Source: Grammothele lineata
Lineage: Eukaryota > Basidiomycota > Agaricomycetes > Polyporales > Polyporaceae
Length of the DNA: 64,000 bases
Reading direction: 5' to 3'
NCBI GenBank assembly: GCA_002150815.3
Contig: NDFF03000024.1
Location: 310,001-374,000, forward strand
In this document: piece after piece, positions 11,508 to 23,604 of the stretch
How the letters are laid out: each line of letters opens with the position of its first letter
How positions within the stretch are numbered: position 1 is the stretch's first letter
Program-made: the position numbers and the translations under genes
The notes under the pieces: generated by a model
The model's input: the letters and a program-made list of their open reading frames with translations, nothing else
Told to the model about the DNA's origin: nothing
Database searches by the model: none

Positions 11508-12221
11508 CCGAACATCGAAGAAAAGCAAAAGCACAAAACCCCGCGCGACACAGAGCGACGGAGACCGAAGTGCGCGCGCGCACGGAGCACGAAGCACGAA
11601 GCACCAGCAAAGTTCGCGTCCGCGTCCACCCGCACACCGTCACCGAATCCCAAAGCAAACCGTCGCCATGCCGCTGCGGGCCTGGAAAGAAGCCCTTCCG
11701 CCTGCTCACCCACGCGCGGCATCCCACCGCGTCGGCGTCCCACCCCACCTCGACCCTGTTCGCGGGCCCGTGCGGGGCGGGAAGACGTACGCGCTGCGGA
11801 CGCGAAGGCGAAGGGGATGGATGCAGTAGGGCCGCGCTTCGTAAACCCGGGGTCCTGGGCGTGGGAGGCGCGGCCGGCGAATCAGGGCAGGGGACGCGGG
11901 AGGCGCGAGGGGCGTTAAGGGGGGCGTTAAGGGGGAGCAGAGGCGGGTCGCTTGCGTACGCGACTGGCGAGGAGAGCGGACGCATGGGGTAATAGGAGTG
12001 GGCGCGCGGGGTAATGGGGACGACGGTCCGGCGCACGACGTCACGGTGCGGGCTGGCGAACGCCGAGACCGTCGACGGACGGCGGACGGAGAACGGCAGA
12101 GTGGGTGGAAGGCGGGAAGAGAGCGGGAAGTTGACGGGAGGGAGGGCCGCATGGGTCGACGCGGTTCTTGGGATAGAGGTCGGGGTTGAGGAGAGGAAAG
12201 GAGGGCGGGCAAGTGCGCCGC

Positions 12222-15200
12222 TCACATCAGCGAAGACGACTTTAGGTTCGCGGTGAGGATGATGTCGCGGACTGGCCACACGAAGCACAAAGCACGAAGC
12301 ACCCGATCGGTCAGCGCCATCCATCCACCCGTTTCCAAAACCAGAAAGGGAAAGGAGATTATAGGACGCACCGTTAGATATGATCGTATGCGTCTTCCGT
12401 GTGTCCGTCACGGACGTCAGGTGCACTGGGGCGCACCGAGCGTATCAGATATCAGGCATTACGGACAAACAAGGCAGGCCACGTACCGTACACCTCCCTC
12501 GACTTGTTCGGCGTCGTACCCTCGTGCATCGCGCTGAACCGATTACGGAAATCTGTCCGTCCCCTTCGCGTTAGCCTCGCCTCCTCTCCCATAACCAAAC
12601 CAAAACGCCGGGAAAAAAAGAGACACGCACACTGCGAAACCGTCTCGTAATTATTCGGATGCCTATACCCGGAGATGTAATGGCTGAGCCGCACGCCGCT
12701 CTCGAGCTTCTTCTTGAGCAGGTCGCACTTGTTCAGGAAGAGCACGATGCTGACGCGCTGCAGGAGCTTGTTCTCGATCACGCTCTTCCAGAGCAGGAAG
12801 GAGTCTTGGAGGCGGTTCACGGAGGGGTCCTGTGCGCGGATGGGAGGGGTGTGTCAGACGGCTAGGGAAGGCGGGGCGGGGCGAATGGGGAGGGGACGCA
12901 CCTCTGCGAGCACCTGGTCGAACGCACTTATCGGCGCCAGAAATATAATCGCGTTCACTGCAAAGCAAACCCCATCCGTCAGCACACCCCACTGCCACCC
13001 ACCCCCACAAAAACCCGAAAGGGCCCACTGCGAATTAAGAAGCAAAAACGAGACACGAGACGCACCATCATCAAAATACGGCGCCCACGCCTGCCTCTGG
13101 CTCCGCGCGCCGCCGACGTCGTAGATGACCCACTCGACGCCGCGGAACTCGGTGCCCCGCGCGAGCGTGAACTTGTGCTCGACGACGCCGGTCGTTTTCA
13201 GGCGGGCGCGGAGGACGTCGTCTGTGTGGGCGAGGATGTGTGTGAGTGTTAGTGTTAGCAGGGAAAGAGGGAGGGAGAGTGGGTGGGAAGGGGAGAGAGA
13301 GGGAGACTGACCGTCTGTCGGGAAGTACATCTTCGCCGTGATCCGCTCGATGTCGTCCAAGTAGCTGTCCGCAAAAAAAGCACTCATCAGCCCCTGCCCA
13401 GTTCCTTACCCCTCACACCTAAAAGCCGCGGCGGCAGCAGCACTAGTAGAGGCGGGTCTACTCACAACCCACTACTCTCCTCCAACCTAATCCTCCTCTC
13501 CCCCAATCTCCTCCTAACTTGCTCATCCCTCCACAGCTCCCCCATCGCCCCCGCACACCTATTCACAACATGCACCGGATCATTGGGATCCTCCCACCAC
13601 CCCTGGAGCTCCCCGGAACCGGAGTAGGAGCTCTTCTCCTTGGAGATGCGCCCGAGGGCGAAGACTTCTTTCCACTTGGAGCTGTGCGGGACGGAGAGCT
13701 CGTGCGCGCTGCTGCGGCTGGCGTTCGAGAGGGTGAGGGAGAGCGCGGGGGAGGTGGGGGAGCGCGGGCCGGGGCCGAGGGAGGGGGAGGTGAGGGCGGA
13801 GGTGGAGGGGTGGGCCGAGTGCGAGTGCGAGTGAGAGTGCGGGTGTGGGTGTGAGGGGTAGGGGTACGGGGAAGACGAGGAGGAGGAGGACGAGAAGAAC
13901 GACGACCCGGGCGCAGACGTCGACGGGATCGAGAGCGGGGGCGGGCGGCCGCTCGGATGCGGCGCCGAGCTGCTGCTCCCCCCTCCTCCCCCACTTGCGC
14001 CCCACCCCCCAAACAGATGCGCAGTAGACGTCGACGCGGTCCCTGCGTGCCCGAACGCCCCATACGGGCTCCCATGCCGCCCACCCCCTCCCCCGCCCAC
14101 GTTCGCGTTCCCATCCACAGCCGGCCACCCCGGGTTCTGCGGGGGCAACCTCGTCGGCTCCCTCTCCTCATTCTCCTCCGGGTCCGCCAGGACCGCCATC
14201 AGCCTCGTCTCCAGCTCCATAAGCGGGGCGAGCCTCCTCCTATAGTGCTCGTAGTTCGGCTGCGGGTCCGGGTCCGGGGGGGAGGTGGAGGTGCCGGGGC
14301 GCGACCCCGACCCGGAGCTGGGGCCGGGGCCGGGGCGGGAGGAGCTGGGGCTGGAGATGATGATGGAGGCGAACTGGTTCTCGAACTGGTCGCCGTCCTC
14401 GGGCTCGGGGGGTTCTTCGGGGGCGATCGCTTCGAGGATCCTACAATGGTGCGTGCGCGGGCACGGGCGCAAGCGGGCGAGCCGGCAGGCAGGGGGCGCG
14501 GCGGGAGCGGGAGCGGCGGGGTCAGCTCAACAAAACATTAACGGTGAAGGGGGGAGGGGCACGGGTGCGCACCGGCGTATGGAGCGGATGAGGTTGAGGT
14601 AGATAACGAAGCGCCATGCTATACGTTCCTGGTGGAACGCGGTGGGCGTATGTAGCAGCTGGAATTCTGCAAGACACAAGGGTAGACGTGAGCATATATG
14701 CGGACAACGCAGAGACGGGCCCCAGTCAACAGAACACCGGTGAGCAGCAGCGGTCCGGGGCGATAAAACGAATGCGAACGCGGGGCAGTGAAGACCACAG
14801 CACCAGGCGACGGGCAGGCTAGCAGCGAGCATCTAGTTACCGGACGGGTGATCTCGCACGTCATAGGACAGTAAATAACATAGCGGCGGTCGGCCCAGTC
14901 CAGGCACAGAAGCGAGCCCAGAGGACGGTCGCATATACAGAGAGGGCCGCTCTGGCGTAGTTGTCCCTGTCCGATCGGGGCCGGCGCTTACGAAAAGGTC
15001 CGATCTGTGGGTGAGAGGACGGAGACGGTAGCCACGGCGGCAGCGGGCGGGCGCGACGTGGACGGCGGACGGTGGACGAGGGGCGCAGACGGACCGATCG
15101 CGGGCTGGATGGCAGCGTCCGGAGGCGGGCTACGTCCCGCGCGGCTTCGCGGAGGGACGGAGGGGGGAGGGTGTATGCGCGAACCTTGTAACCGACTCCA

Positions 15201-15670
15201 CCGCGTCCTTGGCCGGCTAGAGGTGCGATCGCGAAATAAAGCCCGCCACCACCTCCCATGCCTCCTGCTCTACACGACACGACACACAGCTCGCAGCGCG
15301 CCGACACGTTCCACAGAGGAGACGAGGAGGGGGCAGATGGGAGGGGGGACTCACGCTTGAGGGTGGTGCTCTTGCCGCTCTCGCTCTGGCCGAGGAGGAG
15401 GACCTTGACGGTCTTCTTCCTGCGGCGGTGCTTGTCGTCGTGGCGGAGCATGCGGTCGATGTTTTCGCTGCGCTTCTTGGCCTCCTCCTCTGCGCGGACG
15501 CGGAGGTCGCGCTGCTCGGGCGTCTCATCTGGCGGGGGCAGGAGCGCGGCGGCGAGGGGGTCGGAGAGGCGGCGCGAGGCGGGGGGCGAGGGGTTTGCAT
15601 GGGGCGGCGGGGGATTTGACTTTGGAGGGCGGACGGGCGGGGAGGGGCGGGCAGAGCGGTGGTGGGCCAT
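12222..15670 (-). CDS. large G-protein alpha subunit, 672 aa, switch-II Gln replaced by Ala
   Basis: Ten exons on the minus strand: 15670-15355, 14666-14573, 14440-13466, 13364-13312, 13221-13066, 12957-12902, 12829-12631, 12552-12487, 12425-12372, 12271-12222; all junctions are GT-AG and phase-consistent. The G boxes are P-loop GQSESGKST (94-102), the switch-I segment RARLKTTG (484-491), DVGGA (514-518), NKCD (583-586) and TSVTD (642-646). Canonical G-alphas have DVGGQ, whose Gln drives GTP hydrolysis; here it is Ala518. The N-terminus (MAHHRS) lacks the MGxxxS myristoylation signal and is Pro-rich, and the C-terminus ends SSSLM. The helical domain holds a c. 320-residue Ser/Pro/Gly-rich insert (exon 3) with a His-Ser tract. 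Ordinary fungal G-alphas are about 350 aa. The protein belongs to the divergent, enlarged G-alphas of basidiomycetes; receptor coupling is unknown. Intron 1 is 688 nt, unusually long here. Confidence 0.92.
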
Positions 15671-16615
15671 GGTGCGCGCGGGGCGGACGGGGAGGCCGAG
15701 TCGGAGGGGAGAAGGGCGTAAGGGGCGGAGGAACGAGGAAGGAAGGACTGGCGAAGGAGGAGAGCGGTATGTGACAGCCCGGCGCTCGCCCAGCAGAAAA
15801 AGTCAAGTGTGAGAAGCCCCAGCCGCCTTCTGGAACGCAAGACAAGGGACCGCCCGTCGCCCGCGTCCTTCACCGGCCTCCTCCACACGACGTCCTTCCT
15901 CCTCCTCTCCCTCGGCCGTCCCCGCGTCAGCGTCCCTTTCCTCGCCGTCCCTCCTCCGCTGCCCGGTCCTCCGGTTCCGGCTCCGGCTCCGGACCCGGCC
16001 CCCCACATCCCCGCCCTCCGGCGCCCTCGCGCGACGGAGCGGACGCTGCTGATCCGGCTCTTTTCCCCAAACCAGATCAGAACCCGCCGGACTGCACAGC
16101 TCTCCAGCTCCTCCTTGTCGCGCAGACGCGGCCGATCGTCCACGCTCGCGCTCACGACGCCCATGTCACTGGCCAGGGGACCGCCCGTGCCAGCTCATTC
16201 GCTCTCGCGCCGCCCACCTCACTCAGCACACTACCGGCGCGCGTCCCTCTTCAGGCCTCAGGGCCCCGCGTGCCGTCCCCGGCTTCGAAACAACTGCTCG
16301 CGCGCGGCCGATAAGTACTGCATACGTACGTAGCGGCCTTCTAGAAACCCGCTGGCATGCGCTAGCAGGATGGAGCAGGATCGGGCCCGGGGGCGCGTCC
16401 GCGCCGACGCATGCGGGGGCCTTGTCGAGGACTGGGAGGTACTGCGCCTGCGCCGTCGCGCCCCGACACGGCCTTGGACGGACCACGGACCACCGGGCCT
16501 TGCTTCGCGCGGGCCGTGTCACTGCACACGCACCAACTGGCCGCTCCGCAAGCACGTCCGGTCCCAGTACAACGCGCCGTCCTGTGTTCCTCCCTAACTC
16601 GCTAGTAGAAACTCC

Positions 16616-16664
16616 CCGCCACCCGCCACCCGCCACCCGCCGCCCACCGCCCACCGCCCACCGC
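16616..16664. repeat. heptamer repeat, ACCCGCC then GCCCACC units
   Basis: Three to four copies of ACCCGCC pass into three copies of CGCCCAC; the C-rich plus strand means a G-rich minus strand. Confidence 0.75.
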
Positions 16665-19600
16665 ATTCCAATCGCGCACGAAGAACGTTGGCCCGAGAAA
16701 GAGCTCACAAAGTCCCCTCCCCGCGCCGCGTGCGCCCCGCCCGCCGCCGACGCGCGAGGTCCGGTCGCGTCTCACTCCGGCACGCCGCCCCCCCTCCCCC
16801 CCTTCCCGCTACCCCGCGCGTCCGTGCGGTCGTCCCGGCACGCGTTCTCTTCCTGTCTTTTCTTCCTCTTCTTCAGGCTCTAACGCACGTAGACACACGT
16901 GCACTCGTGAGTCAGGCACGCGCGGGCCCCGGGTGCGCGTGCAATAAAGCTATAGCACAGTGGTTCATTGGGGGTGTCCGTGCTGTCTACATACAGTCCA
17001 ACGGCGGACGGTAGATGGGGTGGTAAGAGGTGTGTACTGGAGGATCCGTGCGGGCCCGGTGTGCGTGCCTTGCGCACGCGTTTCCTCGAATTCCTGCCAG
17101 GTACCTCTTAGTCTTCGAAAGTTCGAACATCGCGTACTCGTACACAGTAAGTACGTACATACGTACTTACGTCCGCGCGCAAAGGACGTCTCCATGGCGA
17201 CCACACGCACACGCATACGCATGACGAGACCGTCCACGTCCACGCTCCATACAGAACTCGCCTCCCGCGCGCTGCACTAGTACCGCTCCTCACTCAAGCT
17301 CCGGAATGAATTACCATTGGCGCGAGGCGCGAGAAGCCAAGGCCCAAGGCTGTCAAAACCCCCGGGACGGCCGGTGAGGTAAGTTCTTAGCCGCACTCGT
17401 CCAGATTTCAGATTTCCACAGAGAACATCCCCCCCCTCTGTCCCCTCCCCTCGCCGCGCACCTCCCACCTCTCACGGCGCGCCGCCCGGGATGTGCGCCG
17501 GAGGTCCCACGCCGAACGCCCTTCATGCCCCGGCCCACCGAACGAACCTCAAGTGACAAGTACTGACAAGCTTCGGAATTCGTGGTCTTCTAGGGTCTTC
17601 TTCTGCGCTGCGGAGCTGCTTCAAGCCTTGGGGAGAGCGTGAGTGAGCGTGACGCGGGGCCGCCAGGTACGTAGGTACGTACGGCGCGCGGGGTGCGGCG
17701 CGCCGGATTCCGGTCGCGGCAGGGCTTCAAGTTACGGTTCGGCCTTCTGGGGACCGCTGGGTGTGCTGCGTCCCTGGCTGCTGCCGCCGCTTTCGTCTTT
17801 GCAAGCGCTCCCAAGGCTCCTTCGACACGCATCAGCCTCAGCGTGGCTTGAGTCCGGAGAGGATGCGCGCGGCGCATGGCTTACGGTACGTGGCACTGCT
17901 CTGCGCTACCACTACTCTATAGTATCGTCACAGGCGGCCACCCCGAGCTGTTGTTACCACCAACTTACTCGCTTACTAAAGTTATGACGTGGTGCGCCCT
18001 GGCTCTGGCTCTGGCGCGCCCCGCGGCGGCTGGCGCTGCTTGCAGGGCCGGACGGCGGACGCTGTACGCTGATCGATGATCCCTCCCCCGCGCTTGTCTA
18101 TGAACGCACTTGCTACGCAACCGTGAACCGTCAGCAACCACCTTTCTCTCCGACGCGGGTGGGGCGCCGTGCGCCCCGGCGTACTAAGTAGCGTGCACCC
18201 CGACGCCCGGAGGGAACGAAAGCCACCGCGAGTCCGCGACGTATCACGAAGCGAACAGAGCCCTCCGAGGCGCGAGCTTCTATGCACGTAAGGCCCAACC
18301 ACCTTCAACTTCAAGTGGATGCCCGGGCCCGGGCCCGGGGAGAACCGTCCGCGTGGCTCCGCACCTTCTCCTCGCTTCTTCTCCGGCATACTTACACGCA
18401 TGCGCACACATCATACGTGCCAAGGGCCCTCCGCCAAACCCCGCCCCTTACGTGCCGCCCCAGCCGCCTCCGATCCCGACGCCGGTCGCGGAATCGCTAC
18501 CTTCTAGTCCGATGCGGCACGGGGCGCAGTTGTCGTATCGCGCGTCGCTCGGGCTTCGCGCCGCGGGTCTTGCTTGGCTCGCCGTTCGCCGCTCACCGCT
18601 CGCGCGGAGCTCTCGGTGTCTAGACAGGTACCTGTGGACACTGGAATTCCGCGGAGATCCAAGTGGTGCATCATACAACAGTAAAGACGTACGCACTTAC
18701 GTTTAGATGAGTTGTATGGGCGGTGAGCGCGTCGTTTAACTCGGTGGTGCATCATAATAATATGCCTAAAAACGAGACGCCTTTTGCTGATAGGTCGCGC
18801 CACAAACGTGTCCCCGCGGAGGTTCAGAAAACGATCGATATGACCAGTCCGGAGGCCTGAGGACGCTCGGGCGATCCCTTCCCACCGTCCAGGCATCATG
18901 ACGCGACACCCGGTGACTATGGTAATAGGCCACTAGTCACGAGTCGTCAGTCTATCCAGAGCGCGCGGCGCGTGCGGTGAGATGTGCTTGACTTAGATCT
19001 CCATGCACGCCCTCTACGGGATTGTACCGTATGAACACATACGCACACCAAAGGCCTTCCCATCCCCCTCAGGCACGCCAATACTTGACGTCGCGCTATC
19101 TGCACTTGCGCCGCAACGTCCGATCTGCAGCTCCCCGACAGACCGAGATGAACTCCGGGCCCCACGGGGATCGCGTGCGTCCATTGAGTAGCCGGATGGC
19201 GGGGGCATCGGCTGGTATCGGGCTGCATACTATAGCGTGTAGCGTTACAGTTCCGAAGAGGGTTCCCTAATTTCAAAGTCATGACCGACTCCCGAGTACG
19301 TGCGCAAGCTTCGCAAGAAGCGCGGGCGGGGCGTCACCCTCCGTGTCCGAAGGACAAGGAATGAGCTCAATAGGGAGCGAGGGGCCCTGTGCATGCGAGT
19401 CGGAGGGATGCTCCGTGCTCGACGGACGGCGGGTTGCTCGGGATGGATGGCGTCTTTCCTAGCGGCGTTGGACGAGATCCCGTACGGTTTGACGAAAGCT
19501 GAGTTGTTCACGCGTAGATTCGTAGACAGCCTGGGTCAGGAGTTTCTGTATCTTCGGTATGCTTTCCAAGGAACCATCATTGCGGCGATATTCTCCCACC

Positions 19601-22223
19601 TCGCCGCCACCCACTCGGACTGTTCCCCGCTTGCCACACGATGCGAGACGTCGACTTTTGCTTTCCACTGCATCTCTTGCGCCGAACCTAGATAACCTCC
19701 TCGGACGCCAAGCAACCGCGTGCACGTGTACACACACATCCATGGACCACATCGGACAGTCGCAACGAACAACGAGCAATGCCACCATGCGGCTCGAGAT
19801 TGTTACACCCTGACAGGCCAACAAGCCAGCAGTGCGCACCGTGCTTCGGCGGTTTGCGATGTCATGATGTCTTGGGGTGAGTGGCTGTCCAAAAGGCACC
19901 GAGCACCACGCCTTTCATTAAGATTGCGAGTGAGCACTGAGTTACGATTCACGGACCTCCCGCCGCACCATGTGCATACGTGCGTCTGCCGCCTCGCCTC
20001 GTCTCGCTTGTACGAAGCATGTAGTATGCAGCCTGGTGACTGGTCCGCCCAAAGCCCGGATTGCACGCGCGCGAGGGCGGCTTCTCTGGGACGTCGGCTC
20101 CGCGTGGAAGATGCGTTCTACCAGATAACAACGAATTTTCGCGGATGAAAGAGAGGCCTGTTCTACACATTCAGCTGTCATATAGCCGGGCAAGAGTCGC
20201 GCGGGTCGTCCAGGCACGCACGTTCGCGATGTTCTACCAGTATTTCTTTCCTCGAGCTTCCGACCTAGTCTTGCTGCGGCCTGTTGTTCAACATCCGGGT
20301 ACCCGGTATGCCATTCGACAGCCTTCCTTTGGAAAGCTCAAAGCGAGTATCATACTCACGCTCAGCGGCGGCGGGGCGGACGGCCCGGGTGCGGGGGGTC
20401 GTGTGAGAGAGCGCGGGGAGAGCGCGGTGTTGGATGTGTCCACAGACGGCGATGGACGGCCCTTCGCGGCGCGGTGCCGGGTGTTCGTGCCTGTCCACGT
20501 CAATGCAAAATTGACACAACACACCGAACACGCTGAGCCGAAGTACGTGAAACGAGTGGTCAGGTCGCCGGCGCACGCGCCGCACACGCATGTGGTTCGG
20601 GCGCGCATACGTACGACAAGTCGTGTGCTATCCATCCACAACGGCACGTCCGATCGAGAAGGGACCCCTCGCCGGTGTTCCTCGCGGCAGCTCGCTGGAG
20701 GAGTAGGAAGAACGATGGTCATAAGGAGCCATCTGCTTGGGGGGTCGGCCGTGCCGGGCCTCCCTTGCGGGAAACCTAAACCCACGAGGAGCCTCTGGGC
20801 ACGGGGGGCGTGACGTTCACGCGCACGTCCACGCGCACGGTCCACGGTCCACCCCGGCGTCGGGCGTCGAACGTCGAAGCTCGAAGCAGCCCCGAAGCTC
20901 CAGGCTCGAACTTCGAAGCCGCAAGAAGCGGGGGCGGTGGGAAAGGGCGGGATGCCGTAACAGCGCGGGCTTCGCGTTGGCTGAAGCTCTGAAGGTGTCT
21001 CCGCCGTCGCCGACGCATCTGCCCGACGCTGGCAGGCGGGTGTTGGGTGAGCGAGCGGCGGCGCGATAAGCTCGCACCCGCACGCGTGCCGTATGGCTCT
21101 CTGGTGGCCAGAGCTAGGCGGGACAACTGGCGAGGCCCCACCCGAACTTGCTGCAGCCGCCTCGAATTCTTGGTCGCGCGGCATGGCGGGCCCCGGGCTC
21201 AGGCCTCGGGTTCGCCGCAACTTAACAGGATGCGGGCGCAGTGCAGCGCATGGCCGACCCCCGCCCATGCGTGGAAGCAGGACAGGAGGGGTGGGTCGCC
21301 GGGGCCCCAAACGGGCAAGTAGGAAGGAGCGCTGCCGCGAAGAGTGTCGTTCTGCGCAATATCCCAGCGCACGAGCGGCGGGCGCTGGAGGGGGGGAGGA
21401 GCGGAGATGACGTCCTCGTAACGTGCGTGCTGTATGTGGTGACGGGATAGTGGTTGCCTGCGATCGATAGCCAAGACACCGAGTCAGCGTGTGTACGCGG
21501 CGGTGGCTGCTCGGCAGCGCGAAAGGACTGACATTCGGCATGCACACTCTTTGAGTGTGCGTCATTACGGCGACATCCTGAGACGTTCTGAGTGTAGCTG
21601 CGAGCAGAAAAAATTTAGGCCGTCAGTATTACTTGACGCTAGACTCTAACGCGAACCACGACCGCCGCCCGCCTCCGTAGTAGCGACCGTCAAAGCGAGA
21701 AGGCAAGCGGATGAGGCCCGATATGGTCTTGGGACCCTGAGATGCGCCTGCCCTGTGCGCGCGCGTCGCCAGAAAGAAGATGTCGCCCTACGTTTCATCG
21801 CCAGCAAAACCGCCCGAAGTCCTGACCAATGACCACAGCACAGAACGTTCTGACCGTGACTGTGCCAGCACCGCGGCGTGTCGGACGGACGCACCCGCCG
21901 CCGCACATCGCAAGCGCACCGTGCATCGACGCAGCGCGCATGCGCATAACGTTTAGGCCGGCGCGCACATACGCGTGTTCGACAGGCGAGCAGAAGGGCT
22001 CTTCCCGCCTTCGTCTTCAGTCCCATGACAGACGCAGCGAGCCCGGTCGAGGAACGGTCGGTGCGCCCAGACTCCGCCGCCCCCGCGCACGTCAGCCGGC
22101 GTGGAACTATCCGAGGCACGGGCTGCGGTCGAGTGCGCCTGACGTTCTTTGGAAGGGCATCGGATCGATGGGAGGGGCCGTTGGCACGGAACGCGCGATT
22201 GAGTCACGGACTGTGTACCAGTA

Positions 22224-22252
22224 CGGGCGGGCGGGCGGGCGGGCGGGCGGGG
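22224..22252. repeat. GGGC tandem repeat, G-quadruplex candidate
   Basis: Six GGGC units followed by GGGG; four or more G-triplets separated by one C is a classic quadruplex-forming pattern. Confidence 0.8.
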
Positions 22253-22956
22253 AAGGTTCCAGCTGTCGTCGTCCTACGTGCTAGTGCCGGGCGCCCGTGC
22301 GGTGCAGTGATGAGCAACACTAATCTTGGTCCGAGGCCCTTCCCGTGCTTCCTTTCCCTGCTTCCCAGGTCTGGCAGTACGTTTTCCCTTCGCGCGCAGA
22401 CGCGGGTACCGTGTGCGTGACAGCGTATCGTCCCTGTATAGACCCGACGAGATATCGAGCGACGAGTACAGTATGAGGACACCGGACTAGCGGGGGAAAC
22501 AGGAAAACGGCCGGCGTTGCGGCCCGGCGCCGTGTTCTCCGGGACCTTCGACGCCTCCCGGCGAATTCTTAGCCTGTAGTCTAGTAGCCGCTCAATTTGC
22601 TGGGGATTTGGGTTTAGTTTCGGTACGGTGAACTTCCGAGCTCCTCGAACGCTGACAGCGCGATAGATTTCGCTCTGGAGGTGAAATTCTTGCTACTCAC
22701 GGATGCAGACGTATGACTGAGGTGAAGCCGCGGACGAGGCACCCACGCGCCCCAGCTGCGACGCGGCGAGAGGGTGGGCTGCAATTGAGGAGGGCCAGGA
22801 TAAATCCAGAATAGTGCGCGATATGTTCGGAGACGGAGGTACCGGGGCAGTGGACGATTGAGGACTGCGGTCGGCCGACGGCCTACGGCGTCCTTCATTC
22901 CGCTTTAGTGCTTGAGTCCCCGGAGAAGTATCGCGGTGAGGCCTGAAAGATGCGGA

Positions 22957-23023
22957 CCGCCGGCCACACGGAGACCGGCCGGGAGGCGTCTTTGAGTTTG
23001 GCGACCCTTCGGTTGGCCGGCGG
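22957..23023. repeat. inverted repeat CCGCCGGCC / GGCCGGCGG
   Basis: A perfect 9-bp stem (22957-22965 with 23015-23023) enclosing 49 nt that itself contains an extra CCGGCC word; could fold in DNA or RNA. Confidence 0.55.
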
Positions 23024-23219
23024 AGCCCATAAACTGCTTAGGAAAGTCTAGGACAGCACCCACATTGGTCTCGCTGACCATACGAGGAGCTCTGTGCCTT
23101 CTGTCGGCGCGTCAATAATGAGGTAACGCATCCAAAAGTCTAGATTCGGACACTTCAGATACAGTACTCACCCCAGCCGTTGCCTAATACGATAGCGAAG
23201 ATCAGGGCTTATAGGCAGG

Positions 23220-23271
23220 GTCGACGAGCGACGGGACGCTCGTGTCGACTTGAAAGTCGGGACCCGACTTT
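23220..23271. repeat. two adjacent hairpins
   Basis: 23220-23249 pairs GTCGACGAGCG with CGCTCGTGTCGAC (one 2-nt bulge). Immediately after, 23253-23271 is a perfect AAAGTCGGG-A-CCCGACTTT palindrome. There is no flanking gene on either side. Confidence 0.6.
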
Positions 23272-23604
23272 ACTTGTGCACATGGTCGGGCTGACAGGGG
23301 ATATCTGGCCACCGAATGCGGTTAGTAAACGAAATTAGCAATCTATTGTATATCTGCTGCGAGATGCGAGAACTCTAACCTCTTGGCATCTTAGCCACGT
23401 ATAAGGTGTGCTTCTACACAGGTGTCGACCCTCTCCCTCGCACAGGATGGAGCTAATCACAACAATTCATTTTCCTGCGACGAGCCACCCGAGAAATAAA
23501 CACCGAAACCACACGTGTTACCATCTTTGAGCCGACTAGGTCCGTTGTCGAGACCTAGTTCTGATTCTGCTAGTGGACGAGCAGATAGTCTTCAAGTGAC
23601 AGCG

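Larger units (their letters stand above)
9986..12221. other. convergent intergenic region with strong strand asymmetry
   Basis: 2.2 kb between the convergent HET and G-alpha genes. From about 10750 to 11500 the plus strand is strongly purine-rich with short tandem repeats. Long open frames exist on both strands (for example 11120-11992 plus) but encode Arg/Glu- or Ser/Pro-biased sequence without domain or splice logic, so I call none of them. Confidence 0.4.
15671..22500. other. gene-poor region upstream of the G-alpha gene
   Basis: About 6.8 kb of GC-rich sequence with many short frames on all strands and no recognisable domain, splice chain or transposon motif. The longest ATG-initiated frame (20288-21565, minus, 425 codons) is Pro/Arg/Ala-biased with no domain and could be chance in GC-rich DNA. 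Palindromic TACGTAC-type words recur (near 17150, 17675). The part next to 15670 presumably contains the G-alpha promoter and leader. Confidence 0.4.

Noticed and set aside
11386..12426. 346-codon minus-strand frame downstream of and overlapping the G-alpha 3' exons
   Set aside because: It lies in a different frame from the G-alpha exons it overlaps and consists of Ser/Pro/Arg-biased sequence from the purine-rich spacer.
15217..16164. 315-codon minus-strand frame overlapping the first G-alpha exon
   Set aside because: The overlapping G-alpha exon with a P-loop is in another frame; this is an Arg/Ser-rich shadow.
16616..16664. CRISPR-like or telomeric repeat
   Set aside because: It is a simple heptamer run in a eukaryotic genome, not a spacer-separated array, and the unit is not a fungal telomere repeat.
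20288..21565. 425-codon ATG-initiated minus-strand frame in the gene-poor region
   Set aside because: Composition is Pro/Arg/Ala/Ser-biased as expected from GC-rich DNA, there is no domain, promoter or splice context, and overlapping frames of similar length exist.
22676..22692. GAGGTGAAATTCTTG, a 15-nt word found in fungal 18S rRNA
   Set aside because: Flanking bases do not match 18S on either side, so there is no support for an rDNA fragment.
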